Source of the DNA: AP-15 sp963737145 | GTDB lineage: Bacteria > Pseudomonadota > Alphaproteobacteria > ATCC43930 > CGMCC-115725 | DNA: 64,000 nucleotides | Direction of reading: 5' to 3' | Assembly: GCA_963737145.1 (NCBI GenBank) | Contig: CAVTRO010000007.1 | Coordinates: forward strand, 806,001 to 870,000 | Part shown: piece after piece, positions 18,301 through 27,346 of the stretch | Numbering within the stretch: the first letter of the stretch is position 1 | Layout of the letters: each line of letters begins with the position of its first letter | The notes under the pieces: model-generated | Told to the model about the DNA's origin: nothing | What the model saw: only the letters and a program-made list of their open reading frames with translations | Database searches by the model: none | Made by a program: the position numbers and the translations under genes

Positions 18301-19656
18301 GGATTTGTCCGCCGCGGCCAGCCCGGCCTCCGCCGCGAAATCACGACCGCGCTCGATGTAATCGCGATATTGGCCATAGCTGGGCGCGGCCGGGGACAAC
18401 AGGACCACGCCCCCCAGCGGCGTCACTTGGCGTGCGTACGCAACGGCGTCCGCCATGGACTGAGCACGATGGATTTTGCAGGCGACGGCGTCGCGCCGGG
18501 TCGCGACCGCCTTGGCCAGCGAATAAATCCGCTCGCCGCTGTCGCCGAGGCAGATCACGGTTTTGGCAGCGCCTGTGACCACCTTTTCGACGAGTTCGCC
18601 GTACTCGATACCGCGGTCGTGTCCGCCGAGGATGACCGTTATCTCGCGCCCGGCATAGACCGCCAAAGCCGCCATGGTCGATTCCGGAATAGTCGAGATG
18701 CTGTCGTCGACGAACAGGACCCCTGCGATCTCACCCAGCTCCTCCTGGCGGTGCGGCAACCCGCAGAACCCGCTGGCCGCCTCGAGGGCAGCTGCCGGAT
18801 CGAAATCGAGCGACTTCGCCACGGCCAACGCCGCGCACAGATTGGACCGGTTATGGGGTCGCGCGAGATAGGGGTTGCGGATCCGCCCGATTAGCGTTGC
18901 GCCGTCCAACACCTCGATGCCGCGGCAATGAATTTGGCGTCCGTCCTCGAAAAGATCTTGTCGCGCAGGCGGGCCGGCGGCGAACCGCTCGACGATGTCT
19001 GCCGCGCCACGGCGAACGATACGGCGGCGGCTGCGGTTCAGCAGGTTGATCTTATCGCGATAATAATTCTCAACCGAGAGGTGCCAATCGATGTGCTCAG
19101 GATAGAGCGAGGTCAGCACCCCGATATCGCATTGCCCCTCAAAATCAGCAGCTTGATAGCTGGAGACCTCGATCACTGCGATATCGGCGGCCGCGCTGTC
19201 GATCCCGGTGATCGGGATGCCGATGTTGCCGACCAGCGCCACCCGCCGGCCGAGCCTTGCCAGGATGTGTGCAATCAGCGAGGCCGTCGTGCTCTTCCCC
19301 TTGGTCCCGGTCACGCAGACCGTCGTGAGAGGAAGACGTTCGGCAAACCACAGGTTCAACAGCGACGTGACCTGCGTACCCGCTGCTCGGGCCGCTTGGA
19401 TCTCGCGTCGGTAGAAGCTGACGCCAGGGGATTTGACGATGATATCGACATTGGCCAGGGCATCAACGATGCGGTCCAGCCCAAAGGCGTATTCGATGCC
19501 GTCGCCCAGCCAATCCGGAGCCTGCCCCTGTTGATCGTCCAGCACGAGCAGAGGCAGGCTCGGATGGCGTCCCCTCAGGAACTCGATCGCCGCCCGGCCC
19601 TCGCGGCCGAGCCCCCAGACCGCAACGCGCTGCGTCCCGATGTCAGCCGCACGCAT
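18277..19656 (-). CDS. murD2: UDP-N-acetylmuramoyl-L-alanine--L-glutamate ligase (MurD2)
   Basis: Mur ligase of 459 residues that is predicted to attach L-Glu to UDP-MurNAc-L-Ala with ATP. The N-terminal Rossmann domain begins VAVWGLGREG, the ATP loop is GTKGKST at residues 117-123, and LTSLYPEHIDWH follows in the central domain. The C-terminal substrate-binding block reads SPAAPSYGQYRDY near 421-433, where classical MurD has a SPACAS-type sequence. The overlap of 14 bases with murL is the main reason for calling MurD2 rather than MurD. It is the only MurD-like gene in the window, and the dcw cluster lacks one. Stereospecificity for L-Glu is inferred from context and family, not proven. Confidence 0.85.
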   Translation of the reverse strand: MRAADIGTQRVAVWGLGREGRAAIEFLRGRHPSLPLLVLDDQQGQAPDWLGDGIEYAFGLDRIVDALANVDIIVKSPGVSFYRREIQAARAAGTQVTSLLNLWFAERLPLTTVCVTGTKGKSTTASLIAHILARLGRRVALVGNIGIPITGIDSAAADIAVIEVSSYQAADFEGQCDIGVLTSLYPEHIDWHLSVENYYRDKINLLNRSRRRIVRRGAADIVERFAAGPPARQDLFEDGRQIHCRGIEVLDGATLIGRIRNPYLARPHNRSNLCAALAVAKSLDFDPAAALEAASGFCGLPHRQEELGEIAGVLFVDDSISTIPESTMAALAVYAGREITVILGGHDRGIEYGELVEKVVTGAAKTVICLGDSGERIYSLAKAVATRRDAVACKIHRAQSMADAVAYARQVTPLGGVVLLSPAAPSYGQYRDYIERGRDFAAEAGLAAADKSNSYSPPE

Positions 19657-20974
19657 CGAGCATCGCCAGATATCGTGGCGGCACCCGGTGGGGGTGCCGG
19701 CCCTCCAATAGAGCTCGAAATTCCGCCGGGTCTCGGTGCCGCAAAGAGGGGAATTCCTCGTTCAGCCGGCGCACCACCCTGTCATCGCGCCACTCGGGGT
19801 GACCTGCAAGATGGGACATGACGCCGGCGCTTTCGGAAGTCTCTCCGACGCATTCAAATGGCTTAATGGCTTGCAAGCCGCACAATTCGGCAAAGCCGTC
19901 GCGCTGGGTCTCGTCGTCCAGCAGGTTGCGGCCGAAGATTTCGATCAGATCCGGTTTTGCGACAAACGGCGAAAGGGCGAGAAACACAAACCGGCATTTC
20001 GGGCAGTCGCAGCACCAGTACCGCCCGCGCGCCTCGCGCGCTTGCCGGAATGCCGTATTGCAGCTTCGGAACACGCCAAAATATTCCCGGTGTTTCGCGA
20101 ATCTCTGGGCGATTTCGATCTCCGACAATGGCCGCAACAGCGAGAAATAGCTGATGCTCGGTGAAATGAAACCTTCGACATATCGGGCGAAATCTCGCTC
20201 GAACTCGAGGGATTTGCTGTACTGGTGATTGACCTTGACGCCATCGAGCTCAAGGTTTGGAGCGCTGGCGGAATGCTCGTTCGACATCGCTACCGCATTG
20301 CAGCCTGACATCACGGCGGCGGCCAGAGCGATGGCGCTGAGGATACCGGTAATCGGAACATGGCCGTTCAGCGCGCCCTCCTGATTGAGCTTCAACAGGC
20401 TGGCGTCCAGCCGGCGATGCACCCTGATGAAGGGCAGTTTTGCAGCTGCAATGCAGAAAGCGATCGGTTCGGCATCACCCAGTGAAAAGAGCATCGGCGG
20501 CTGGCCCCCCTGCCTGAGGCATTCGATCGTGACGATCGAATCCTTGCCACCGCCAACCGGAACACAAATCCTTCTCGGAAGATCGAGGGTTGTCGGAGTG
20601 GCCGCCGGCGCCGAACTCGACTGAAAGCGTAAATGGCCGTGCAGCGAGACGCCATTTCTAAACGCAAATTCGGCCAAGCCCTTTTCATAGAATTTTTGCA
20701 GAAATTCTGCGGTCGTTTCGTCGATGTCGAAAGCTCGGCAGGTCAGTACCTTTGGTATAAACGCCTTGTAATAGCTCACCCCCGACAACAGCAAGATCAA
20801 GCGGAAAACCCGGTCGAGCACTTCTCTGGCCGACGATGAAAGCGGCTGCGCAACAAAATCAAAAATCAGCTGCTCTTCGAACCGCGGCCCGCCATCATAG
20901 CTGTAGAAGAGCGACAGGGTCGATCGCGCGGAATCGTAGCAGTAATCTTCAAAGACGAACTCGTTATACCCCAT
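19643..20974 (-). CDS. murL: UDP-MurNAc-L-alanyl-L-glutamate epimerase (MurL)
   Basis: Protein of 443 residues matching MurL, which in Xanthomonas oryzae converts UDP-MurNAc-L-Ala-L-Glu to the D-Glu form using ATP (giving AMP and PPi). A PP-loop-like ATP motif PVGGGKDS is at residues 139-146, the conserved SNEHSAS is at 231-237, then VNHQYSKSLEFE near 248-259, and a cysteine cluster CCDCPKC at 321-327. No signal peptide or membrane segment is seen, so it is cytoplasmic. Its stop overlaps the start of murD2 by 14 bases and its start overlaps the DUF4392 gene by 11 bases, a strong sign of co-translation. Confidence 0.9.
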   Translation of the reverse strand: MGYNEFVFEDYCYDSARSTLSLFYSYDGGPRFEEQLIFDFVAQPLSSSAREVLDRVFRLILLLSGVSYYKAFIPKVLTCRAFDIDETTAEFLQKFYEKGLAEFAFRNGVSLHGHLRFQSSSAPAATPTTLDLPRRICVPVGGGKDSIVTIECLRQGGQPPMLFSLGDAEPIAFCIAAAKLPFIRVHRRLDASLLKLNQEGALNGHVPITGILSAIALAAAVMSGCNAVAMSNEHSASAPNLELDGVKVNHQYSKSLEFERDFARYVEGFISPSISYFSLLRPLSEIEIAQRFAKHREYFGVFRSCNTAFRQAREARGRYWCCDCPKCRFVFLALSPFVAKPDLIEIFGRNLLDDETQRDGFAELCGLQAIKPFECVGETSESAGVMSHLAGHPEWRDDRVVRRLNEEFPSLRHRDPAEFRALLEGRHPHRVPPRYLAMLDACG

Positions 20975-21872
20975 GCTCGGCTTGGACCAATGCGCGGATC
21001 TCCCGCAACTTGCTGTGGTGAACGGTCACATCGAGATTGTCGACAGTCATCGTGCGCAAGCGCGAGACGCCATCGACCGCCGGCCCGTTGTTGACGGTGG
21101 CTTCGAGGACCGCTATGTCGAGCTTCTCGTCAAGACAGGCGAGCAGCCGCTCGCGCCAGTCGGGACGCAACACGGCGAGCGCACCGAGAAGAGCATAGGC
21201 GCCCCAATTGGAGACCCCGGCCACGATCAAATGCCGCGCCGGAGTGACGCAGGCGATCGTCTCGCCATGATCGACATGTTTCGCGATCAGCTCTCGATGT
21301 AGCGAACCCATGCCGATTTCGTTGCCGCCGTCGCCGATCGCGATAGTCTCCCAAGGTCCGGCCGTGAAGAGCTCGTCGAGCGGCGCCGTGTACGAACTGA
21401 TGTCGAGACCTCTCATATTGCGCGGCGCGCCGTCGGCGCTGCGCCCGCAACGCTCAATCGAGATCGCGTGAGTGATTCCGGCGCGGCGCCAAGTGTCGAT
21501 CATCCGGGGGACACTGGCGGCATCGACAGGGACGCTAGATAATCCCGCTCCTGCCAACGCGGCAGTGCAGGCGGTGCGACACGGCTCGTCGGTAGCCAGC
21601 CGGCAAAAAATACCGACTTCGGCCAGTCCTTTGGCGAGCAACGCCGCGCCCACCGGCCCGTCGGTCTCAGCCGCAGGCGGCGAACCCAGCGGAACGTAAA
21701 AGCCGGTAATCAATCCGACCCTGGCGGAAGGCGCCGCTGTGAGAGCCGAGACGGCGCTCCACAAGCCGCCCCTGGCAGCTTCGAATAAGGCGGTGACATG
21801 GCGCCCGACATCGACCTGGATCAGCTGCTCGATCTCATCGATCAGCGAGTGTGCAAGCGGGTGGCCCGCCAT
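20964..21872 (-). CDS. DUF4392 protein, D-glutamate cyclase C-terminal-like
   Basis: Protein of 302 residues with the DUF4392 signatures ERCGRSADG (140-148), RNMRGLDISSYT (151-162) and AIGDGGNEIGMGS (178-190). The same domain forms the C-terminal part of mammalian D-glutamate cyclase, which turns D-Glu into 5-oxo-D-proline. It lies first in a three-gene overlapping unit with murL and murD2. The inferred role is handling of free D-glutamate, either removing it or preventing its accumulation. Activity of the stand-alone bacterial domain is not shown by the sequence. No clear ribosome site precedes the chosen ATG, so a later start is possible. Confidence 0.85.
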   Translation of the reverse strand: MAGHPLAHSLIDEIEQLIQVDVGRHVTALFEAARGGLWSAVSALTAAPSARVGLITGFYVPLGSPPAAETDGPVGAALLAKGLAEVGIFCRLATDEPCRTACTAALAGAGLSSVPVDAASVPRMIDTWRRAGITHAISIERCGRSADGAPRNMRGLDISSYTAPLDELFTAGPWETIAIGDGGNEIGMGSLHRELIAKHVDHGETIACVTPARHLIVAGVSNWGAYALLGALAVLRPDWRERLLACLDEKLDIAVLEATVNNGPAVDGVSRLRTMTVDNLDVTVHHSKLREIRALVQAEHGV

Positions 21873-21894
21873 CGCTATTGCACGGTGGGTATCG

Positions 21895-22065
21895 CCGCAA
21901 CGCCCCTCTCCGCCGCCTCGCGGGGCAGAGCGAGGGGCCCGCGCCGAAGGCGTGGGAGGGTGAGGTGGATTCCCGGCTGCTCTGGGACGCCGGCGCGACC
22001 CACCTCACCCCGGCCCTCTCCCCTCGACAGCGGGCGGAGAGGGAGAGGATAGATAACTGCACTTA
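21895..22065. repeat. Palindromic repeat element (family B-like)
   Basis: The gap between the DUF1445 and DUF4392 genes is nearly filled by opposed arms: CCCCTCTCCGCCGCCTCGCG with its partner CAGAGCGAGGGG, then GGGTGAGGTGGATTCCCGGC, and an opposite arm CCACCTCACCCCGGCCCTCTCC up to GGAGAGGGAGAG near 22037-22052. It resembles other GAGGG/CCCTC palindromes in this window. It separates two genes that otherwise form one same-strand group. Confidence 0.6.
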
Positions 22066-22080
22066 CGGCCGACATAGACC

Positions 22081-22881
22081 CTAAAGACTCGCCAATTTCG
22101 AGTTGACCAGGTCGGTGATCAGCATCGCACCCGGCGCGTGGGTGATGGAGAACTCCGGCCTGACCTGGGCGATGACCGCTTGCGGGGTGACGCCGCAAGC
22201 CCAGAACACCGGCAACTCACCGCTTTCGACCGGCACGGCGTCGCCGTAATCGGGTTTCGCCAGATCGGCGATGCCGATCGCTGCCGGCAAACCGATATGC
22301 ACCGGCGCGCCGTGCACCGATGGAAAGCGCGAGGTGATCTGAATCGCGCGAATTGCGTCGCTCGGCTTCAAGGGCCGCATCGAGACGACGAGCGGGCCGG
22401 CGAACGGTCCCGCCGGTCGGCATTGAATACTGGTCCGGTACATCGGGACATTCGAGCCGCAGGTCATGTGGCGCAGCTCGATCCCGTCCTCGACGAGCGC
22501 ATGCTCGAATGAAAACGAGCAGCCGAGCGCGAAGCTGACGAGATCGTCGCGCCACACATGCGAAACCTCCGGCGGCTCTTCGATCAGCTCGCCGCGGCGC
22601 CAGACGCGGTACCGCGGCAGATCGGTGCGGATATCGAGATCCTCGCCCAAGCTCGGCAGGCGCGGGTCGCCCGGCTCGGAGACGGCGAGCACCGGGCAGG
22701 GTTTCGGGTTTGCCTGGGCGAACCGCAGAAAGTCGTGGGCCAACGCTTGCGGCAGAATGACGAGGTTGGCCTGGACGTTACCGGGCGCCAGTCCCGCGGT
22801 CGGCCCCGAGAAGTCCCGCGAGCGGATCCGCAGTCGCTCGCGTCTACCGGCTTCGACAGCCCGAGAAGACCCTAAATCCAT
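22081..22881 (-). CDS. DUF1445 putative hydro-lyase (D-glutamate cyclase N-terminal-like)
   Basis: Protein of 266 residues of the UPF0317/DUF1445 family. GLAPGNVQANLVILP is at residues 30-44, HVWRDDLVSFALGCSFSFE at 108-126, and MTCGSNVPMYRTSI at 139-152. The same domain forms the N-terminal part of mammalian D-glutamate cyclase, the C-terminal part being DUF4392. Here the two parts are separate genes on the same strand, in the same order as in the fused protein. The family name 'hydro-lyase' fits the dehydration that cyclises glutamate. The start at 22881 gives the normal family length. Confidence 0.87.
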   Translation of the reverse strand: MDLGSSRAVEAGRRERLRIRSRDFSGPTAGLAPGNVQANLVILPQALAHDFLRFAQANPKPCPVLAVSEPGDPRLPSLGEDLDIRTDLPRYRVWRRGELIEEPPEVSHVWRDDLVSFALGCSFSFEHALVEDGIELRHMTCGSNVPMYRTSIQCRPAGPFAGPLVVSMRPLKPSDAIRAIQITSRFPSVHGAPVHIGLPAAIGIADLAKPDYGDAVPVESGELPVFWACGVTPQAVIAQVRPEFSITHAPGAMLITDLVNSKLASL

Positions 22882-22912
22882 CGAATTATCCCCATCCTGC
22901 GTACCCGCAATT

Positions 22913-23173
22913 CTACGGCCGATCGGGGACGCGCGCCAAGCTATGCCCGCCCCCACTGCGCACCGGCGGGTCGCGTACGGGCGACGGCGGCGGTTCGACC
23001 GGCGGCACCGGGACCGGGTCGGGCGGCTCGATGATCGGCGCCGGCTCGTCGGGGTCGGGCGGCGGCTCGGGCGGTGTGCCCGGCGGCGGGTGCGGGTTCG
23101 GGCCCTGGGCCGAGTACCGAGCGCGAATTAGCGTCTCAAAAATCGGTGCACCGCCCGTTGTACTCCCAGTCAC
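22913..23173 (-). CDS. Possible proline-rich small protein
   Basis: An open frame rich in Pro, Glu and Asp, with PHPPPGTPPEPPPDPDEP and PVPPVEPPPSPVRDPP. It overlaps the downstream end of the SDHAF4-like gene and has no recognised domain or good start with a ribosome site. Low-complexity composition can arise by chance in GC-rich DNA, so this may not be a gene. Confidence 0.25.
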   Translation of the reverse strand: MTGSTTGGAPIFETLIRARYSAQGPNPHPPPGTPPEPPPDPDEPAPIIEPPDPVPVPPVEPPPSPVRDPPVRSGGGHSLARVPDRP

Positions 23174-23291
23174 CGTAGCGGGTCGGCTCGGGCCCCTTCG
23201 GGCCGCCGATCTCCCGGGGCTGCTGCGGTTGAGCCGCTTCGGGGGGAGTGGCGGGGCGCGGCTCGGCAGTATCGCGAGGTTTTTCCTTCAT
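23136..23291 (-). CDS. DUF1674/SDHAF4-type protein
   Basis: Small protein of 51 residues with the hallmark C-terminus PREIGGPKGPEPTRYGDWE followed by a Cys and a final Asp-Phe. This motif defines the family of succinate dehydrogenase assembly factor 4, which in eukaryotes helps flavinylated SdhA join the complex. The N-terminal half is Pro-rich and probably disordered. No sdh genes are nearby; in alphaproteobacteria this small gene is often an orphan. The ATG at 23291 is the only reasonable start. Confidence 0.85.
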   Translation of the reverse strand: MKEKPRDTAEPRPATPPEAAQPQQPREIGGPKGPEPTRYGDWEYNGRCTDF

Positions 23292-23362
23292 GTAACGAAT
23301 ATGGGAGGAAATGTCGTAGCCTCAACCGGGCGCTTCGTGCGTGCGATGCAGGAGGAGAGAAC

Positions 23363-24484
23363 ATGGGTCGGCCGCTCGAAGGAATGCTGGTGGTTTCGGT
23401 CGAGCAGGCGGTCGCCGCACCGCTGTGCACGTGTCGGCTGGCGGATGCGGGCGCCCGGGTCATCAAGATCGAGCGGCCGGAAGGAGATTTTGCGCGCGGC
23501 TATGACCGTGCCGCCCACGGCCAGAGCAGCTATTTCGTATGGCTCAACCGCGGCAAGCAATCCGTCGTTCTCGACATCAAAAACCCGGACGACCATGACC
23601 TGCTGACGCGCCTCATCTCCCGCGCCGACGTGCTCGTGCAGAACCTGATGCCGGGCGCGATGTCGCGCGCCGGGTGCGATCTGGAAGAACTGCGGGGGCG
23701 TCATCCGCGGCTCGTCATCTGCTCGATCTCGGGCTACGGCGAAAGCGGCCCCTACCGCGATATGAAGTCGTACGACATGCTGATCCAGGCGGAAACCGGC
23801 CTCGCCTCGCTTACTGGGCCGGAGGAGGCGCCGGGCCGGGTCGGCGCTTCGGTGACCGACATCGCGGCCGGGCTCAACGCCTACGCCGCAATCCTCGAAG
23901 CGCTGATCGCCCGGCAGAGGACCGGGGACGGGGCGCTGGTCCGCGTATCCTTGTTCGACGCGACGGCAGAATGGATGGCGGTGCCGCTGATCCATTTCGA
24001 TTACGCCGGCCGCGCGCCGGAGCGGATGGGTCTCGCCCATCCCTCGGTCGCGCCTTACGGCCTGTTTGCAACCGGCGACGGCAAGGAAATCCTGATCGCG
24101 ATTCAGAACGAGCGGGAATGGCGGCGTTTCTGCGCCGAAATCCTCGGCGACGCCGTCCTCGCCGACGACCCGCGCTTCAGCGACAACAACCGGCGCGTCG
24201 CGCACCGCGCCGAGGTCGACGCGCGGGTCGCCGCGGAGTTCGCCCGCCATTCGCGCGGCGCGCTCACCGAACGGCTGAAATCGGCCGAGATCGCCTTCGG
24301 CAATTTCAACACCGTCGAGGATTTTTCCCGCCATCCGCATCTCCGGCGGATCGCGGTCGAGACCCCACAGGGCCAGGTTCGGCTGCCCCCTGCCCCGGCG
24401 ATATTCGAGGACGAGCGGCAACCCGGCCGGGTTGCGTCGCTCGGCGAGCACACGGCGGCGGTGCGCGCCGAGTTTGCGCAATGA
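23363..24484 (+). CDS. CaiB/BaiF family CoA transferase
   Basis: Class III CoA transferase of 373 residues. The catalytic Asp is in KSYDMLIQAETGL, and the N-terminal Rossmann-like segment LADAGARVIKIERPEGD is typical. The protein would move CoA between an acyl-CoA and a free carboxylic acid; the pair is unknown. A GGAGGAG ribosome site lies eight bases before the ATG. The stop overlaps the start of the SMR gene (ATGA). C-terminal residues AIFEDERQPGRVASLGEHT match the family ending. Confidence 0.92.
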   Translation: MGRPLEGMLVVSVEQAVAAPLCTCRLADAGARVIKIERPEGDFARGYDRAAHGQSSYFVWLNRGKQSVVLDIKNPDDHDLLTRLISRADVLVQNLMPGAMSRAGCDLEELRGRHPRLVICSISGYGESGPYRDMKSYDMLIQAETGLASLTGPEEAPGRVGASVTDIAAGLNAYAAILEALIARQRTGDGALVRVSLFDATAEWMAVPLIHFDYAGRAPERMGLAHPSVAPYGLFATGDGKEILIAIQNEREWRRFCAEILGDAVLADDPRFSDNNRRVAHRAEVDARVAAEFARHSRGALTERLKSAEIAFGNFNTVEDFSRHPHLRRIAVETPQGQVRLPPAPAIFEDERQPGRVASLGEHTAAVRAEFAQ

Positions 24485-24804
24485 GTGGCCTCTATCTCGC
24501 CGCAGCGATCATTCTGGAGATCTGCGGAACGACCTCGTTGAAGCTCTCCGACGGGTTCACCCGGGTCGGTCCGTCGGGCGCGGTCGTCCTCTGCTACGTG
24601 TCGAGCTTTGCGCTGCTGGCCCTGGCATTGCGCGGGATCGAGCTGTCGATCGCCTATGCAGTGTGGTCCGGTGTCGGCACGGCGGTCGTGGCGGCGATCG
24701 GCATCGTTTGGTTCGGCGAGAGCGCCGGAGCTTGGAAACTGCTGTGTCTGGGCGTGATCGTGCTCGGCGTTGCGGGGCTCCACCTCTCCGAGGGCGCTTC
24801 CTAG
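24481..24804 (+). CDS. Small multidrug resistance (SMR) family transporter
   Basis: Integral membrane protein of 107 residues with four transmembrane helices. The essential membrane-embedded Glu is in AAAIILEICGTTSLKLSDGF, and the WSGVGTAVVAAIG segment in helix 3 is conserved. SMR proteins exchange protons for quaternary ammonium compounds, guanidinium or other cations. Coupling by ATGA overlap to a CoA transferase is unusual for this family and hints at export of a metabolite or counter-ion, though this is speculative. Confidence 0.9.
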   Translation: MSGLYLAAAIILEICGTTSLKLSDGFTRVGPSGAVVLCYVSSFALLALALRGIELSIAYAVWSGVGTAVVAAIGIVWFGESAGAWKLLCLGVIVLGVAGLHLSEGAS

Positions 24805-24807
24805 TCG

Positions 24808-25779
24808 TTATTGAGCGAGCAATGCGGCGCAGCCGAGAAACGCCGGCAGCGGGTGCGTCACGACAAAGGTGGGGATCGGCGCGAGATAACTGCGCAGGCG
24901 TCCTTTCGCCTCAAATCGCTCGCGAAAGGGCGAATCCAGAAACATCTGGCCGAGCTTGGGGACAATCCCGCCGCCGATATAGACGCCGCCGCGCGCCCCG
25001 AGCGTCAGCGCCAGATTGCCCGCCATCGTCCCGAGCATCGCGCAGAACATCGTCGTCGTCTCGACGCACAGCGGGTCCTCGGCGCGGGTCGCCAAATCGG
25101 TGATCTGCGCCGCCGTGTAGCCCTTCGCGGGCACGCCGTCGATTACCGCGAGGGTGTTGTAGAGGTTGACGAGCCCGGGGCCGGATAAGGCTCGTTCGGC
25201 CGAGACATGATCGAAATGCCCGCGCATCCGATCGAGGACGGCGCCCTCGCGATCGGTGGCCGGCGCCATCGTCGCATGCCCGCCTTCGCCGGTCAGCGCG
25301 ATCCAGCCCTTGCCTGAAGGCACCAGTCCGGAGACGCCCAGTCCTGATCCCGGGCCGAGCACGCCAAGCGGCGCGCCGGCGGCCGCAGCGCCGCCGCCGA
25401 CCGGCTGCCGGTCCTCCGGGGCGAGACTCGGGAGCGCCAACGCCAGCGCGGTGAAATCGTTGATCACCTCGAACCGCTGGAACGTGAAGCGGGCCTTCAA
25501 ATCCTGGACCGAGAAGCTCCAGGGGTGGTTCGTCATCGCGACCCGGTCGCCGGTGATCGCCGAGGCGATCGCGATCGCTCCCTGCCGCGGCATCGGCAAT
25601 TCGCCGCGCTCAGCGAGAAAAGCGGCGAGCGCATCTTCGATGGTCGGATAATCTTCGTCGGCGAACGTGCGCGAGTGCAGCAGCTTTGCGTCCGGTGAGA
25701 CCAGGCCGAAGCGGGCGTGGGTGGCGCCGATATCGCCGACCAGCCAACTCTCGGGCGCGCCCGGCGCGGAACTCACCAT
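24808..25779 (-). CDS. glk: Glucokinase
   Basis: Hexokinase-type glucokinase of 323 residues. It opens with LVGDIGATHARFGLV (phosphate-1 motif), has INDFTALALALP with the catalytic Asp, LGPGSGLGVSGLVP, and VYIGGGIVPKLG near the C-terminus. It phosphorylates glucose to glucose-6-phosphate. The start at 25779 lies within the end of otsA, and the order otsB-otsA-glk suggests one operon in which glk supplies glucose-6-phosphate to OtsA or recycles glucose from trehalose breakdown. Confidence 0.93.
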   Translation of the reverse strand: MVSSAPGAPESWLVGDIGATHARFGLVSPDAKLLHSRTFADEDYPTIEDALAAFLAERGELPMPRQGAIAIASAITGDRVAMTNHPWSFSVQDLKARFTFQRFEVINDFTALALALPSLAPEDRQPVGGGAAAAGAPLGVLGPGSGLGVSGLVPSGKGWIALTGEGGHATMAPATDREGAVLDRMRGHFDHVSAERALSGPGLVNLYNTLAVIDGVPAKGYTAAQITDLATRAEDPLCVETTTMFCAMLGTMAGNLALTLGARGGVYIGGGIVPKLGQMFLDSPFRERFEAKGRLRSYLAPIPTFVVTHPLPAFLGCAALLAQ

Positions 25780-27249
25780 ACCCGGGCGGTCGCCGTCAGC
25801 GCGCGCACAAACCTCTCGCGCCACGCGGTGATGTCGTTGCGTTCGAGGACGTTCATCATTGCGGCCCACCGTTCCTTACGCTCGGCGAGCGGCATGTCGA
25901 GCCCCTGCAGGATGGCCTCCGCCATTCCTTCGACATCGAACGGGTTGACGATCACCGCCTCCCCGAGCTCACGTGCCGCACCGGCAAAGCACGACAATAT
26001 CAGCACTCCGGGATCATCGGCAGATTGCGAGGCGACATATTCCTTTGCCACCAAATTCATGCCGTCGCGCAGCGGCGTGACGAGGCCGATCCGGCTCGCG
26101 CGGAAAAACCCGGTCAAGATCGGGTGGCTGAAGCTCTTGTTGATGTAGCGCAGCGGTGTCCAGTCGAATTCGCCGTAGCGGCTGTTTATCTGGCCGGCCG
26201 CCGCCGCGAGAGTTCTTGCGTATATCACGATATTCCGGGACCTCGGAGCGCGACGGCGGCGCGATTTGCATGAGCACCGTTCGGCCGCGCGTCTCGCGAT
26301 AGGTGTCGAGCAGATGCGAATACGCCCGAAAGCGAGCCTCGAGGCCCTTGGAGTAGTCGAGCCGGTCGACACCGATCATCAATGCCCGGTCTCCGACGCT
26401 TTGGCGCAGGCGCCGCATGTGCCGGTTGCCGTCGGCGGCCTCGGCCTGAGCTGAAACAGTCGCGACATCAATCCCGATCGGGAAGACCTGGGCGCGCACC
26501 ACTCGTCCGAAGGCACGCAAGACGCCGTCCCCCAGTTCCTCTCCACCGGCCCAGCGCAGCAGATAATCCCTGAAACCGTCCAAATCCGACTGGGTCTGAA
26601 AGCCGACCAGATCGTAAGCGCACAGTGATCGCATCAGCGACTGGTGGTTCGGCAAGACACGCAGCAATTCAGCGGCAGGAAAAGGTGTATGCAGGAAAAA
26701 ACCGATCGGCTCGCTCTGGTCCAGCTTGCGCAGCTCTTCGGCAAGCGGGATCAAATGATAATCGTGAACCCAGACGAGATCCTGCGGCAGCAACATCGGC
26801 GCCAAGGCGCGCGCAAATAACCGGTTGACGCGCAAATAACCGGAGAGATTACGCCGCGAAAACTGCACGAGCGAGCTGCGGCAATGGAACAAAGGCCAAA
26901 GCACGCGATTGGCGTAGCCGATATAGTATTCGTCAAAATCCTTCCGCGAGAGATCGAGGGTCGCAAAGGTCAGTTGCCCGTCCCTGGCGATACTGGGCTC
27001 GGTACCTGCCTCCTCCTGAACTTCGCCACTCCAGCCGAACCAGATGCCGCCGCTTTGCTGCAGAGCGGACCGTATCGCGACGGCCAGACCCCCAGAATCG
27101 GGCTTTGCGGCGACGGTCGGCGTAACGCGATTGGAAACCACCACCAATCGCCGGGTCGCCGCGTTTGCTCGGGAGAATACGGAATCTGCCAATCGCGGCT
27201 TTCTGGCTGCGCCGGCCCAACCGGGTAAAACAAAATCGCTGTCGGCCAT
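25773..27249 (-). CDS. otsA: Trehalose-6-phosphate synthase, one frameshift
   Basis: GT20 enzyme of about 490 residues that joins UDP-glucose and glucose-6-phosphate. The N-terminal part has VVVSNRVTPT, WFGWSGEV, VWVHDYHLIPLAEELR and GVDRLDYSKGLEARF (the donor-binding core). Near 26235, just after RSEVPEYRDI, one base is lost or gained, and the other frame continues with AAAAGQINSRYGEFDWTPLR and TPLRDGMNLVAKEYVASQ to the stop. All key motifs survive, so a sequence error is as likely as a mutation. The start at 27249 has a GGCGGG ribosome site; a TTG ten codons earlier is possible. Confidence 0.85.
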
Positions 27250-27346
27250 TTCCCGCCTCGCCGCAAGTGCCTCGGTCAACGCCGAATTCTTCGATTATGT
27301 TCCAGTAGCGATCGTTCGGCAAAGCTGCTTTCTACTTTGACGATGT

